Shown piece after piece: positions 25,590 through 34,056 of a DNA stretch of 64,000 nt. Position 1 is the stretch's first letter. Every line of letters starts with the position of its first letter. Made by a program: the position numbers and the translations under genes. The notes below the pieces were generated by a model. It saw nothing but the letters and a program-made list of their open reading frames with translations, was not told where the DNA came from and did no database searches. The stretch is from Cronobacter universalis NCTC 9529 (GTDB taxonomy: Bacteria; Pseudomonadota; Gammaproteobacteria; Enterobacterales; Enterobacteriaceae), in NCBI RefSeq assembly GCF_001277175.1, contig NZ_CP012257.1, positions 1,736,001-1,800,000 of the forward strand, in the 5' to 3' direction.

Positions 25590-26513
25590 CTAACCAATAC
25601 GCTGCTGCTGCGCACGCTCTGAAGCCACCCAGCCAACGACCGCATCGATAAAAGCGCGTACCTGCGGCAATAAAAAGTGGCGATCCGGGTAAACCACGGC
25701 AATCTGCATTTCAGTCCCTATGGTCTCCCGCAGGACCGGGACAAGAGCGCCCTGCTGCAGGTGTTCACGAATCAACTCTTCAGGCAAAAGCGCAATGCCG
25801 CGGCTATTAATGGCAGCCTCACAAAGCAGGGAGATATCGTCCGCGAAAAAGGCGCCGTCCACCTTTACCCGGTCTCCGGAAATGAGAGGCCAGTACATAT
25901 CGGGCAGCTCTCCACGGGCGAATCCCATCAGGCATTGATGATCGCTGAGGTCATTCAGGGTGACAGGAACCCCCATCTTTGAAAGATAATCCGGCGAGGC
26001 GACGGCAATAACCGGGTCGCGAAACAGCGTGCGGGCAATCAAACCAGGCTGCATTTGGCTACTGGCTCTCAGTGCAACGTCAAATCCTCCGCTTCGGAAA
26101 TCGATATGATGACTGGAGGTGTGAACATGGACGCGCAGCAAAGGATGCTGCGCGATAAATTCACACAGCATTTCCCGGAAGCTTTTTTTCATACCGGGAG
26201 GAAGCGATACGCGTAAGTCGCCCCGTAAACCCCCTTCGATTCTGGACACGCTCTGCTCTGCCTGCCTTATCGCCTCAAGCGCGATGATAGCCTCTTTATA
26301 AAAGATGATGCCCAGATCCGTCAGCGCCAGACTCCGCGTTGTCCGCAGGAGCAGACGTGCATCCAGTTTTTTTTCAAGCTGCGCAATCCGACGACTCAGC
26401 GTTGCCCGGGGAATGCCCAGTTCAGCGGCGGCACGGGAAAGCGACTTCGCGTCGACGGTTTTCGTAAACGCAATGAGCTCGGAGGTTTCTGCAGTAAGCG
26501 CCATAAGGATCAT
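25590..26513 (-). CDS. LysR-family transcriptional regulator
   Basis: A 307-residue LTTR. N-terminal helix-turn-helix (LSRAAAELGIPRATLSRRIAQL) and a PBP2-type effector domain (GGLRGDLRVSLPPGM, FRSGGFDVALRASS). Divergent from the NmrA-like gene, which it most likely controls. The small-molecule effector is unknown. Confidence 0.9.
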   Translation of the reverse strand: MILMALTAETSELIAFTKTVDAKSLSRAAAELGIPRATLSRRIAQLEKKLDARLLLRTTRSLALTDLGIIFYKEAIIALEAIRQAEQSVSRIEGGLRGDLRVSLPPGMKKSFREMLCEFIAQHPLLRVHVHTSSHHIDFRSGGFDVALRASSQMQPGLIARTLFRDPVIAVASPDYLSKMGVPVTLNDLSDHQCLMGFARGELPDMYWPLISGDRVKVDGAFFADDISLLCEAAINSRGIALLPEELIREHLQQGALVPVLRETIGTEMQIAVVYPDRHFLLPQVRAFIDAVVGWVASERAQQQRIG

Positions 26514-26643
26514 TTTCGGTCAGATGATGACAATTTAAAGAGTATTGTCACGGATTCCGCTCAGCGGCAAGCTTTGCCTGCGACATCCGGGCACCAGTCT
26601 GATGCCTGGCCATTTATCCAGAACGTTATCCAGAAGGTGTGAA

Positions 26644-27549
26644 ATGGCAGAAGAAAAGAAAATCATTGCAGTGTTTGGCGCAACCGGTCATCAGGGAAAA
26701 GGCGTGGTGCAGGCGCTAAAAGCCGCCAGTGAGTTCAGGGTGCGGGCGTTGTCCCGTAAGCCGCAGACTTATACCGGAGAGGCTGATGAAGCCCTGTATG
26801 CGGATCTTGAAAAGCCTGAAACGCTCAACGACGCCTTGAAAGGCGTATACGGCGTATTTCTGGTGACTGATTACTGGCAGCAGGGCACAGATGAGAAGAA
26901 GCAGGCAACATCAGCGATCGAAGCCGCAAAATCGGCTGGAGTGAAACATTTTATCTGGTCCACGCTTCCCGACATTGAATCTGTTACTCAGGGGGAATTC
27001 AAACTCCCGCAGTTTACCAATAAAGCCAGAATCGACAGTCTGGTAAAAGCGGCGGATTTCACTTATTACACCTTTGTCGTGCCACCAGCCTATTATCAGA
27101 ACTTCACAGGCCCCTTTGGCCCACAAAAACAACAGGATGGTACCTATGGATGGATTCTGCCGATTAACCCTGACGTTCGCTGCATTCATATGGGCGATAT
27201 AAACGAGCTTGGCAAAATTGTGGCCGGTGCGTTTGCAAATCCTGATATCGCCGGGCAGGGCGCTTACCTGCCGCTTGTCGGCGATTTCCTGAGCTTCAGT
27301 GAGATTGTAGAAACGCTAAACCGGCATGGACACCGCGTCACCTTTAAACAGGTTCCACGGGACGTCTATGCGGGTTTTTTTCCTGGCGCTGAAGCGCTGG
27401 GCGATACGCTGGCCTATTACGAGAAATATACCTATCTGGGGCCGGGTTCGCACGACGCTGCCATTGCCCTGGCAAACAGAGTCGCAGACTTTCATCCGGC
27501 CACGTTTGAATCCTGGGCCAGAGAAAACTTTATCCTTAACATGAAATAG
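26644..27549 (+). CDS. NmrA/HSCARG-like NAD(P)-binding protein
   Basis: A 301-residue Rossmann protein. KIIAVFGATGHQGKGVVQAL is the dinucleotide-binding Gly motif. FLVTDYWQQGTDEKKQATSA and HFIWSTLPDIESVTQG fit the NmrA/HSCARG family of atypical short-chain dehydrogenases, which act as NADPH-sensing regulators or reductases. The ATG at 26644 follows gaaggtg. An upstream extension of the frame to 26545 has no family similarity. Divergent from the LysR gene. Confidence 0.88.
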   Translation: MAEEKKIIAVFGATGHQGKGVVQALKAASEFRVRALSRKPQTYTGEADEALYADLEKPETLNDALKGVYGVFLVTDYWQQGTDEKKQATSAIEAAKSAGVKHFIWSTLPDIESVTQGEFKLPQFTNKARIDSLVKAADFTYYTFVVPPAYYQNFTGPFGPQKQQDGTYGWILPINPDVRCIHMGDINELGKIVAGAFANPDIAGQGAYLPLVGDFLSFSEIVETLNRHGHRVTFKQVPRDVYAGFFPGAEALGDTLAYYEKYTYLGPGSHDAAIALANRVADFHPATFESWARENFILNMK

Positions 27550-27611
27550 ATCCTCTCAGGTTGCCGCAATTTTTCACGGGTGGGTAATGATGTTGCGGCG
27601 ATCCTGATTAA

Positions 27612-28109
27612 TCACGTCTTCCAGCGAGGGCGAATCAGGGAACGATGCCCTTCAGGCGCCGCGGTAACCGAAATATTCATATATTTTTTGAATCCAGTAT
27701 CACGTTTTACCCCTTGCGGATCTGGCACAAAAGGGAGCCTGAACCGTGGTGTATCGGATACCGTCACAGTCCAGAGAGACTCACCGATAAACCTGAAACT
27801 GATGCTGTCTGCTGTAACCGATAACGCCTCAAAATATCCTGTGGCGTATTCATTGCCCACCCGGACAACCTCTTTGATACCGCCACGAAGATCAATGAGC
27901 GCGACTGTCAGCGATTCTTCGAAAATAACGTCGTCAGTGAGAAAAAGAACATAACGCTGTTCATTGATCAGAACAGCTGCCTCCAGTATTTCTCCAGGGA
28001 CAATAATCCCGGTGTTATTGCCATTAAGTACAACTTCAGAGCGGGCCTGTGACAAATTGGTCGCTTCCTGAACCTTCACCAACGAGAGTGAGTTAACCTG
28101 TTGCATCAT
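27612..28109 (-). CDS. Hypothetical protein
   Basis: A 165-residue soluble protein without signal peptide or membrane span. It is acidic and beta-rich with an even hydrophobic pattern (AAVLINEQRYVLFLTDDVIF, LTVALIDLRGG, FRFIGESLWTVTVS). A double Met start (28109/28106). I recognise no family. It stands alone between the NmrA-like and VOC genes, convergent with the former. Confidence 0.65.
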   Translation of the reverse strand: MMQQVNSLSLVKVQEATNLSQARSEVVLNGNNTGIIVPGEILEAAVLINEQRYVLFLTDDVIFEESLTVALIDLRGGIKEVVRVGNEYATGYFEALSVTADSISFRFIGESLWTVTVSDTPRFRLPFVPDPQGVKRDTGFKKYMNISVTAAPEGHRSLIRPRWKT

Positions 28110-28205
28110 TCATCCCATAAATGGCATCACCTTTATACATAATAACTTACAATAAGTTAGCCTCACTTCGCTTTCGCTGCAGAGAGCCGATACCGGAGAT
28201 AAAAC

Positions 28206-28622
28206 ATGTTGATGTACACGACGATAGGGACAAACCACCTGGATCGTATGACGGCGTTTTATGATGCCATCTTTGACGTACTGGGAATCCCACGGATCCC
28301 CTCATGGACTGAAGGCTGGGCGACGTGGGGAGAGCCATTAGGTGAGGGCTTCAGTTTTTGCATCTGTCCGCCGTTTAACAAGAAACCGGCAACGGCCGGG
28401 AACGGCACGATGTTTTCCTTCAAAGCCAGCAGCGCGGAAGAGGTGAGAAAATTCCATGCGGCAGGTCTGCGCAATGGCGGAACGGATGAAGGAAAGCCCG
28501 GCGTCAGAGAGGCGTATGGCCCGGATTTTTACGTGGCTTATCTTCGTGACCCGGATGGACATAAGCTGGCGTGCGTTTGCTATCCCTTCAGCCCGGAAAG
28601 TGATAAACCCGCGCAACAGTGA
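28206..28622 (+). CDS. VOC-family (glyoxalase/bleomycin-resistance fold) protein
   Basis: A 138-residue vicinal-oxygen-chelate protein. MLMYTTIGTNHLDRMTAFYD at the N-terminus provides the first metal-ligand region, and YVAYLRDPDGHKLACVCY the paired beta-alpha-beta module ending. Similar proteins are lactoylglutathione-lyase-like enzymes or antibiotic-binding proteins. Specific activity unknown. Confidence 0.85.
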   Translation: MLMYTTIGTNHLDRMTAFYDAIFDVLGIPRIPSWTEGWATWGEPLGEGFSFCICPPFNKKPATAGNGTMFSFKASSAEEVRKFHAAGLRNGGTDEGKPGVREAYGPDFYVAYLRDPDGHKLACVCYPFSPESDKPAQQ

Positions 28623-28747
28623 ATGTGGCGCTACGGGAAGAATAGCGGGCGGCAAAATGTCTTTTCCCTCAACCAGCCCAGGCGCAAAGCGTTATCAGCG
28701 ATAGGCCCGGTCTGAACATCGACAGTTGCAGGGCGGCAGAGCGGGGA

Positions 28748-29683
28748 TTATGAATCACGCAGAAAACATTTAAGCCCCTCAATAAAAGCCCGGACCCGAA
28801 CAGGAAGATGTCTGCGGTTGGGGTAAATGGCGTGGATGGCAGCCTCTTCGCCCAGTGTTTCGGGAAGCACATGTACAAGGCGGCCTGCCAGAAGATCGCT
28901 TTCCACCATAAACGTGGGTAAAAAGCCGATACCCAGACCCATTATCGCCGCGGTGCGAATAGCGTCGCCACTGTCAAATCTGACGTGGTGGCGGCCGTTC
29001 AGCGTGATTTGCTCCTGCTGCGCATCAACCAGAGTCCATGCCGTGGATGCCGCTCCCAGTCCATAAACCAGGCGGCGATGGTTTTTCAGTTCCTCAAGCG
29101 ATGCCGGTTCTCCACACTGACGCAGATAATCCGGCGACGCCAGAAGCAGTGGCCTTGTCCGGTCTATCACCTGCGTTATGTACTGATAGCTGGTAGCGCC
29201 ATTGCCCACACGAAGCGCAAGATCGAACCCTTCTTCGACAAGATCCACCACCCGATCGCTGAAGCTGACCTCGATACTGACCCCCGGCGAAGCCTGTAAA
29301 AATTCACGGATAAACGGCAGCACAATCATTTTGCCGTAACCTTCTGAGACAGTCAGTCGGAGGATGCCTTTTGGTAGCGGCGCGTTCTGACGGATACTGG
29401 ATTCGGCTTCTTCCAGGTCTTCCAGAATCTGACAGCAGCGGTGATAAAACTCGTGTCCCTCCGTCGTGAGAGACAGGCTGCGGGTGGTACGCTGAAAAAG
29501 CCGCGTCTCCAGGTAAGCTTCCAGACGCGCCAGCGCTTTGCCTGCCGCAGAACGCGTCAGCCCCATTGCCTTACCGCCCGCGACGAAACTCCCGGCTTCC
29601 GCCACCGCAACGAAGATACGTAATGCATGAATGTCCAGCCCGGCCCCGGTTGCGTTTCCCGAAGCGATTTTTCTGCCTGTCAT
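28748..29683 (-). CDS. LysR-family transcriptional regulator
   Basis: A 311-residue LTTR with the helix-turn-helix GKAMGLTRSAAGKALARLEA near the N-terminus and a PBP2 effector domain (PLPKGILRLTVSEGYG, VEEGFDLALRVG). Divergent (70-bp gap) from the alpha/beta hydrolase gene, its probable target. The spacer holds a TN11A-type LTTR context, but I do not define a box. Confidence 0.9.
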   Translation of the reverse strand: MTGRKIASGNATGAGLDIHALRIFVAVAEAGSFVAGGKAMGLTRSAAGKALARLEAYLETRLFQRTTRSLSLTTEGHEFYHRCCQILEDLEEAESSIRQNAPLPKGILRLTVSEGYGKMIVLPFIREFLQASPGVSIEVSFSDRVVDLVEEGFDLALRVGNGATSYQYITQVIDRTRPLLLASPDYLRQCGEPASLEELKNHRRLVYGLGAASTAWTLVDAQQEQITLNGRHHVRFDSGDAIRTAAIMGLGIGFLPTFMVESDLLAGRLVHVLPETLGEEAAIHAIYPNRRHLPVRVRAFIEGLKCFLRDS

Positions 29684-29753
29684 TGGGGAACCTCTTTCGC
29701 CAATAGATTAAATACAATCCCATTGTAGAAATTACACAACAGAGGTTTCAATC

Positions 29754-30698
29754 ATGCTCCCGAACAATGCCCAGGAGATCCTGAATAAATGGATCCATGT
29801 CGCCGGTCCCGTGGTAGAGAAATTGTATGGTCAGTCAGACGCGTGCTGGCCTGAGGTGCGCGCTCGCTATATGCAGGGGCTTGAAAAAATCTTTCCTGCA
29901 ATCGACGGGGTGTCTTACAGCACCGTTACGTTAAAAAACGTACCGGCGATGCTCAGCGAGCCGCATGAACAGGCAGAAAACCGGGTGGTGCTTTACCTTC
30001 ACGGCGGCGGTTATGTCCACGGCGGTGTCGAGGCATACCGTGGCCTTACTGGCCGCATCGCTGGCGGGCTGAAGGCCCGGGTTTACACGCCAGACTACCG
30101 GCAGGCGCCTGAATTTCCCTTCCCTGCGCCCGTTGACGATGCCTTTCTCGCGTATCGGGCCCTGCTTGATAGCGGCATCCAGCCTGAAGACCTCGTGCTG
30201 GTGGGCGATTCAGCGGGGGGAGCGATGGTGGTGACGATAATGCGCAGGGCCCGTGACGCGGGGCTGCCGCTGCCGGCGGGCGGGGTGGCGATCTCACCCT
30301 GGGCCGATCTTACCCATCGCGGTTTATCGGCGACCACGCGTGATGGGATCGATCCGCTCTGTCGCGTCGATTTTCTCAATGCGCTGGCACGATGCTTTCT
30401 GGCAGGCGAGCTGCCCACCCATCCTGATGCTTCCCCGGTTTACGCGAATGTTCACGGGCTTGCGCCGATCCTTATCCAGATCGGTGAGAATGAAGTCATG
30501 CTGAGTGGCGCTATCAGGCTTGCTTCAAATCTGGGGGAGGCGCGCGTGCGCACCACGCTCGAAGTCTGGCCCGGGATGTTCCATGTCTGGCATCTTCTGG
30601 CGGGTAACCTGCCGCAAGCCGATCGGGCGCTGCGTAACGCGCTTCGTTTTCTTGAGGACGCTTTTATTAGTGCGAAGGACGCGGCGAAACAAGATTAA
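29754..30698 (+). CDS. Alpha/beta hydrolase (hormone-sensitive-lipase family)
   Basis: A 314-residue esterase. The oxyanion-hole motif YLHGGGYVHGG, the nucleophile elbow VGDSAGGAMV, and WPGMFHVWHLL supplying the catalytic His are visible in order. Family members hydrolyse short-chain esters and acyl compounds. Likely cytoplasmic, since no signal peptide is seen. Probably regulated by the divergent LysR protein. Confidence 0.9.
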   Translation: MLPNNAQEILNKWIHVAGPVVEKLYGQSDACWPEVRARYMQGLEKIFPAIDGVSYSTVTLKNVPAMLSEPHEQAENRVVLYLHGGGYVHGGVEAYRGLTGRIAGGLKARVYTPDYRQAPEFPFPAPVDDAFLAYRALLDSGIQPEDLVLVGDSAGGAMVVTIMRRARDAGLPLPAGGVAISPWADLTHRGLSATTRDGIDPLCRVDFLNALARCFLAGELPTHPDASPVYANVHGLAPILIQIGENEVMLSGAIRLASNLGEARVRTTLEVWPGMFHVWHLLAGNLPQADRALRNALRFLEDAFISAKDAAKQD

Positions 30699-30854
30699 TA
30701 ATACGGATATGTCAAAAGTGCGCTGAGTATGCGTCTCCAGGCCGTTCGCGCCATGAAAACCGTGGCGTATGGCCAGATAAAGCGGATCGAGAGAGGGAAA
30801 GAGAAAAGGGCTGAAATGTCAGCCCTTGCATTAATGGGTACGTGTTGAGCGGTA

Positions 30855-31457
30855 TCAGAACCCAGGCGTGCGGGTCTGTTTGCTGTCCATAAACTTAATG
30901 CGCGCCTGGCTCCAGGAGGGGTCAGTGAGTTCGAGCGCGGTATTCGCCAGTTTCAGCGTGGCCTGGTTCATGTCATTGCTACACGCATCGCTCGCCATTT
31001 TTCCTGGATTCTTACACCACACCATGGGCGTGGTGTAGGTGCCGTTAGACTGAGGCCCATATTTTTCCAGGGCTGCCTTCTCCATGGCCGTTTTATTATC
31101 CGTTGACCACGGCAGCTTATAGGTAATCATGGATACCGCGAGAGGGTGCGCCGGATCTACCGGTACGCGGCCTTCAAAGTGCACCGAAAGCTCCACGCCA
31201 TCTTTTTCATAGCCGACATACTGCGGCTGCTTATTGCCGGTTACGGGATTCATCATCGGGAATTTATCAACGTTCAGCGCGGATGCCGGGACATGGAAAT
31301 GATCCGTCATCGCTTTCACGGCCTGATCGTAATCCATCCCCGTTTTGACACCGGCGACATCAAAGGTAGTCACATCAACGGCGCGAAGATTGTCGGCCTG
31401 CGCAAGCGGGGCGGCCAGCATTGAAAAGACAATAAGCGATGAGCAGCGTTTTAGCAT
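30855..31457 (-). CDS. Hypothetical periplasmic protein
   Basis: A 200-residue protein with a signal peptide cleaved after PLAQA. The mature part begins DNLRAVDVTTFDVAGVKTGM; an alpha-beta repeat with D-Y-D-Q-A-V-K-A follows. Two Cys (WCKNPGKMASDACSN) may form a disulphide. This resembles secreted proteins of unknown function seen in Enterobacteriaceae. Solitary gene. Confidence 0.65.
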   Translation of the reverse strand: MLKRCSSLIVFSMLAAPLAQADNLRAVDVTTFDVAGVKTGMDYDQAVKAMTDHFHVPASALNVDKFPMMNPVTGNKQPQYVGYEKDGVELSVHFEGRVPVDPAHPLAVSMITYKLPWSTDNKTAMEKAALEKYGPQSNGTYTTPMVWCKNPGKMASDACSNDMNQATLKLANTALELTDPSWSQARIKFMDSKQTRTPGF

Positions 31458-31612
31458 GGCGAACTCCTGTTCTTTATTAAAATCCCTGCGTCTGTTCTCA
31501 CGCAGGGATAACGGCGGAATGACGAACCTTACGCGAATCAGAAAGAAGATGAAAATGTTCCACGCCAGAATGTCCCCCCTTAATCTGGGGGGGACGACAC
31601 TATTACGGCCTG

Positions 31613-31731
31613 GATGATGGTTGATGCATTTTACAGTACAGCGCCCCCAGTAATGAGAGATCCATCAGCAGGGCGTCTGCCAGCGTTAGTCCGCTGTACG
31701 TATTAACCACAAAGATAATGGCGCCGTTACA
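31613..31731 (-). pseudogene. Possible PACE-type efflux transporter fragment
   Basis: In a minus-strand frame closed at both ends by stops, about 39 codons read FVVNTYSGLTLADALLMDLS and then LLGALYCKMHQ. This resembles the second half of a bacterial transmembrane pair (PACE) domain, where the A-L-L-M-D-L-x-L motif is common. It overlaps the chrA end by 5 bp. Too short to be confident; recorded as a relic. Confidence 0.3.
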
Positions 31732-32920
31732 TTAACGCGCCTGCCACGCCACAACACACCACCACCAGCCAGGGCGGCAGTTTCCAGAAGATGAGCGCCA
31801 CCAGCGCCACCAGGGCAACGCAAACGTCTTGCGGGGTATGGATTGCGCTGGTCCAGACGGGGTTATAAAGCGCCGCCAGCAGTAATCCCACCACCGCCGC
31901 ATTAATACCGGCCAGCGCGGCCCGCATCCGCACGTCGCCTTTTACGCGTTCCCAGAACGGCAGCGCGCCGGCCACCAGCAGAAAAGAAGGCGCGAAGATG
32001 GCCAACAGGCATAGCAGGCCGCCCTCCCAGCCCGAAGGGGAAGGGTTCATCGAGGCGCCAAGAAAAGCCGCGAAGGTAAACAGCGGGCCGGGCACGGCCT
32101 GGGCGGCGCCATAACCCGCCAGGAACGTGTCATTGCTGACCCAGCCGTTCGGTACGACGTCTGCCTGGAGTAACGGCAACACTACATGACCGCCACCGAA
32201 AACCAGTGAACCTGTCCGGTAGAAGGCGTTCACCATCGCGAGCGCAGGATGGGGACAGAAGGCGGCCAGCAGGGGTAATCCCGCGAGAAGTATCACAAAC
32301 AGCACCAGCCAGACAGCGCCGGAGCGAAGCCCTGGTGAGACCGTCAGGGCCTCAGATTTTTCGTCCGCAGCAGGTTTGCAAACATACAGCCCGGCGAGGG
32401 CCGCCGCGCCAATTACCGCCAGCTGGCTCACCGCCGCAGGGAAAAGCAGGAGAACGCAGGCCGCCGTGGCCATTATGGTCACACGCGTGGCATCCGGGCA
32501 GAGCGTTCGCGCCATCCCCCATACGGCCTGGGCGACCACGGCTACGGCGACCACTTTAAGACCGTGCAGCGCGCCGGAAGGCACGATGCCGCCGGAGCCT
32601 GAAAGGCCCAGGGCAAAAAGGATAAGTAAAATCGCAGACGGCAGCGTAAAGCCTGCCCAGGCGGCCAGCGCCCCGGCATAGCCAGCCCGCGACAGGCCCA
32701 GCGCGATGCCCACCTGACTGCTTGCCGGGCCTGGCAGAAACTGGCAGAGCGCCACAAGGTCTGAATAGTGTTGATCGCTTATCCATTTGCGCCGCGCCAC
32801 AAACTCATGCCGAAAATACCCCAGATGCGCAATCGGCCCGCCAAAGGATGTCAGGCCAAGCCGCAGGAATATCAAAAAGACGGCCAAAGGCGACTGGTCA
32901 GAACGCATGTCATGTTTCAT
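31727..32920 (-). CDS. chrA: Chromate transporter ChrA
   Basis: A 397-residue CHR-family protein with duplicated CHR domains and about ten membrane segments. The domain-specific FGGPIAHLGYFRHEFV and LCQFLPGPASSQVGIALG motifs are present in the N-terminal half; FGGGHVVLPLL and GAAQAVPGPLF are their counterparts in the C-terminal half. ChrA exports chromate across the inner membrane. Single gene with no chrB. Confers chromate resistance in family members; here the substrate is inferred from the family. Confidence 0.88.
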   Translation of the reverse strand: MKHDMRSDQSPLAVFLIFLRLGLTSFGGPIAHLGYFRHEFVARRKWISDQHYSDLVALCQFLPGPASSQVGIALGLSRAGYAGALAAWAGFTLPSAILLILFALGLSGSGGIVPSGALHGLKVVAVAVVAQAVWGMARTLCPDATRVTIMATAACVLLLFPAAVSQLAVIGAAALAGLYVCKPAADEKSEALTVSPGLRSGAVWLVLFVILLAGLPLLAAFCPHPALAMVNAFYRTGSLVFGGGHVVLPLLQADVVPNGWVSNDTFLAGYGAAQAVPGPLFTFAAFLGASMNPSPSGWEGGLLCLLAIFAPSFLLVAGALPFWERVKGDVRMRAALAGINAAVVGLLLAALYNPVWTSAIHTPQDVCVALVALVALIFWKLPPWLVVVCCGVAGALM

Positions 32921-33017
32921 CTCGTTAATTCCTGTGACGTAACCGTGCCCCGGTTTTTGTTTATCGCCGCTACCGGTAATGCATGAAGAGGATTCGCCGC
33001 GGGCGTAACCCTGCTGT

Positions 33018-33803
33018 TCAGACCATGTTGATGGTCCCGGTTAACCAGTCAGGCAGGTTTTCCCGGTACCAGTTCAGGTAGCGCGGTAGCGCCGCTTTTT
33101 GTCGCGCGTGAAGCAATATAACGACCTCGGTGACAATCCAGGCTTTGGCGAGGGCGATATCGCGCGCCAGCTCATTGACGTTATAGCGAGAAGCGAAGCG
33201 ATTGTAACGCTCCGCCAGTTCAACAAACGCCCGCCGCGTGCCCATGCCTTTAATCAGCGGCGCCAGGTCAATCGCCGGGCTTCCTCGTCCGAACCTTTCC
33301 CAGTCGAACAGCACCAGATCGCCGTTCTCTCTTTTTCCCCAGTTGCCCGCATTGCTGTCGCCAGAAATCAGGCAATCCTGATAAAACAGACCCTCACTGT
33401 GGCGGTGAAAAAAGCGTAATTGCCGGGCGGCTGTCTCAGGTAATGCCAGGAGCGCCAGCGATGTTTCAAGCGCAGCGTCTGACCAGCCATGCTCGTGATA
33501 GCGCCAGCCGGGATCCGCAGGGTAACAATGTAAGCGCGAAAGCATGTCGAGTGCGCTGTCGGCTGCCGCCGTTTCCTGGTCAACAGGGTAGGGAATCGAT
33601 TCAAGCGTCAGTTTTCGGAGCGCCGGGCTTGCGGCTAACAGGGCGGGCGTCTCCACTCCCGCCCCGGCGAGTTGCCGGGCGGCGTGATGATAAAAATGGT
33701 ATTCGACATCGCCGACAGGGCATTTCTCGATAACCTGGCGGCCTGTCTCATCCAGCGTCGCGACGACGCGGGCTTCGCCCATTCTGGATAAATCATCAGA
33801 CAT
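33018..33803 (-). CDS. APH-family phosphotransferase
   Basis: A 261-residue protein with the aminoglycoside phosphotransferase/choline kinase core: ISGDSNAGNWG (the H/S-G-D-x-x-x-x-N catalytic loop with Ser in place of His) and LFDWERFGRGSPAIDLA (the D-W-E metal-binding motif). The ATG at 33803 follows aaggaaggtcgc. The substrate may be an aminoglycoside, a sugar or an amino alcohol; sequence does not decide. It is unlikely to be a clinical resistance gene. Confidence 0.75.
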   Translation of the reverse strand: MSDDLSRMGEARVVATLDETGRQVIEKCPVGDVEYHFYHHAARQLAGAGVETPALLAASPALRKLTLESIPYPVDQETAAADSALDMLSRLHCYPADPGWRYHEHGWSDAALETSLALLALPETAARQLRFFHRHSEGLFYQDCLISGDSNAGNWGKRENGDLVLFDWERFGRGSPAIDLAPLIKGMGTRRAFVELAERYNRFASRYNVNELARDIALAKAWIVTEVVILLHARQKAALPRYLNWYRENLPDWLTGTINMV

Positions 33804-34056
33804 GCGACCTTCCTTAAGCGTGGGCCGGTTAATATTTTCTGTTGCGGATGAATATAGCGCCAACAGGATGCGATGCCGCTGATGGCATTCATCTTAAGTG
33901 ACAGTGAAGCGGCTGTTAACCCCGGCAGGAATGCGCCGCTCAGCTGAAAGAATCAAACAGCCGGGTCTGTTCGGTTACCCGGCTGTTTGGGACGAACAGG
34001 CTAACGGCGATGCCGTGTTGCTGTGTGCACCCGCGCCCTGCGCCCATGACGCTCTG

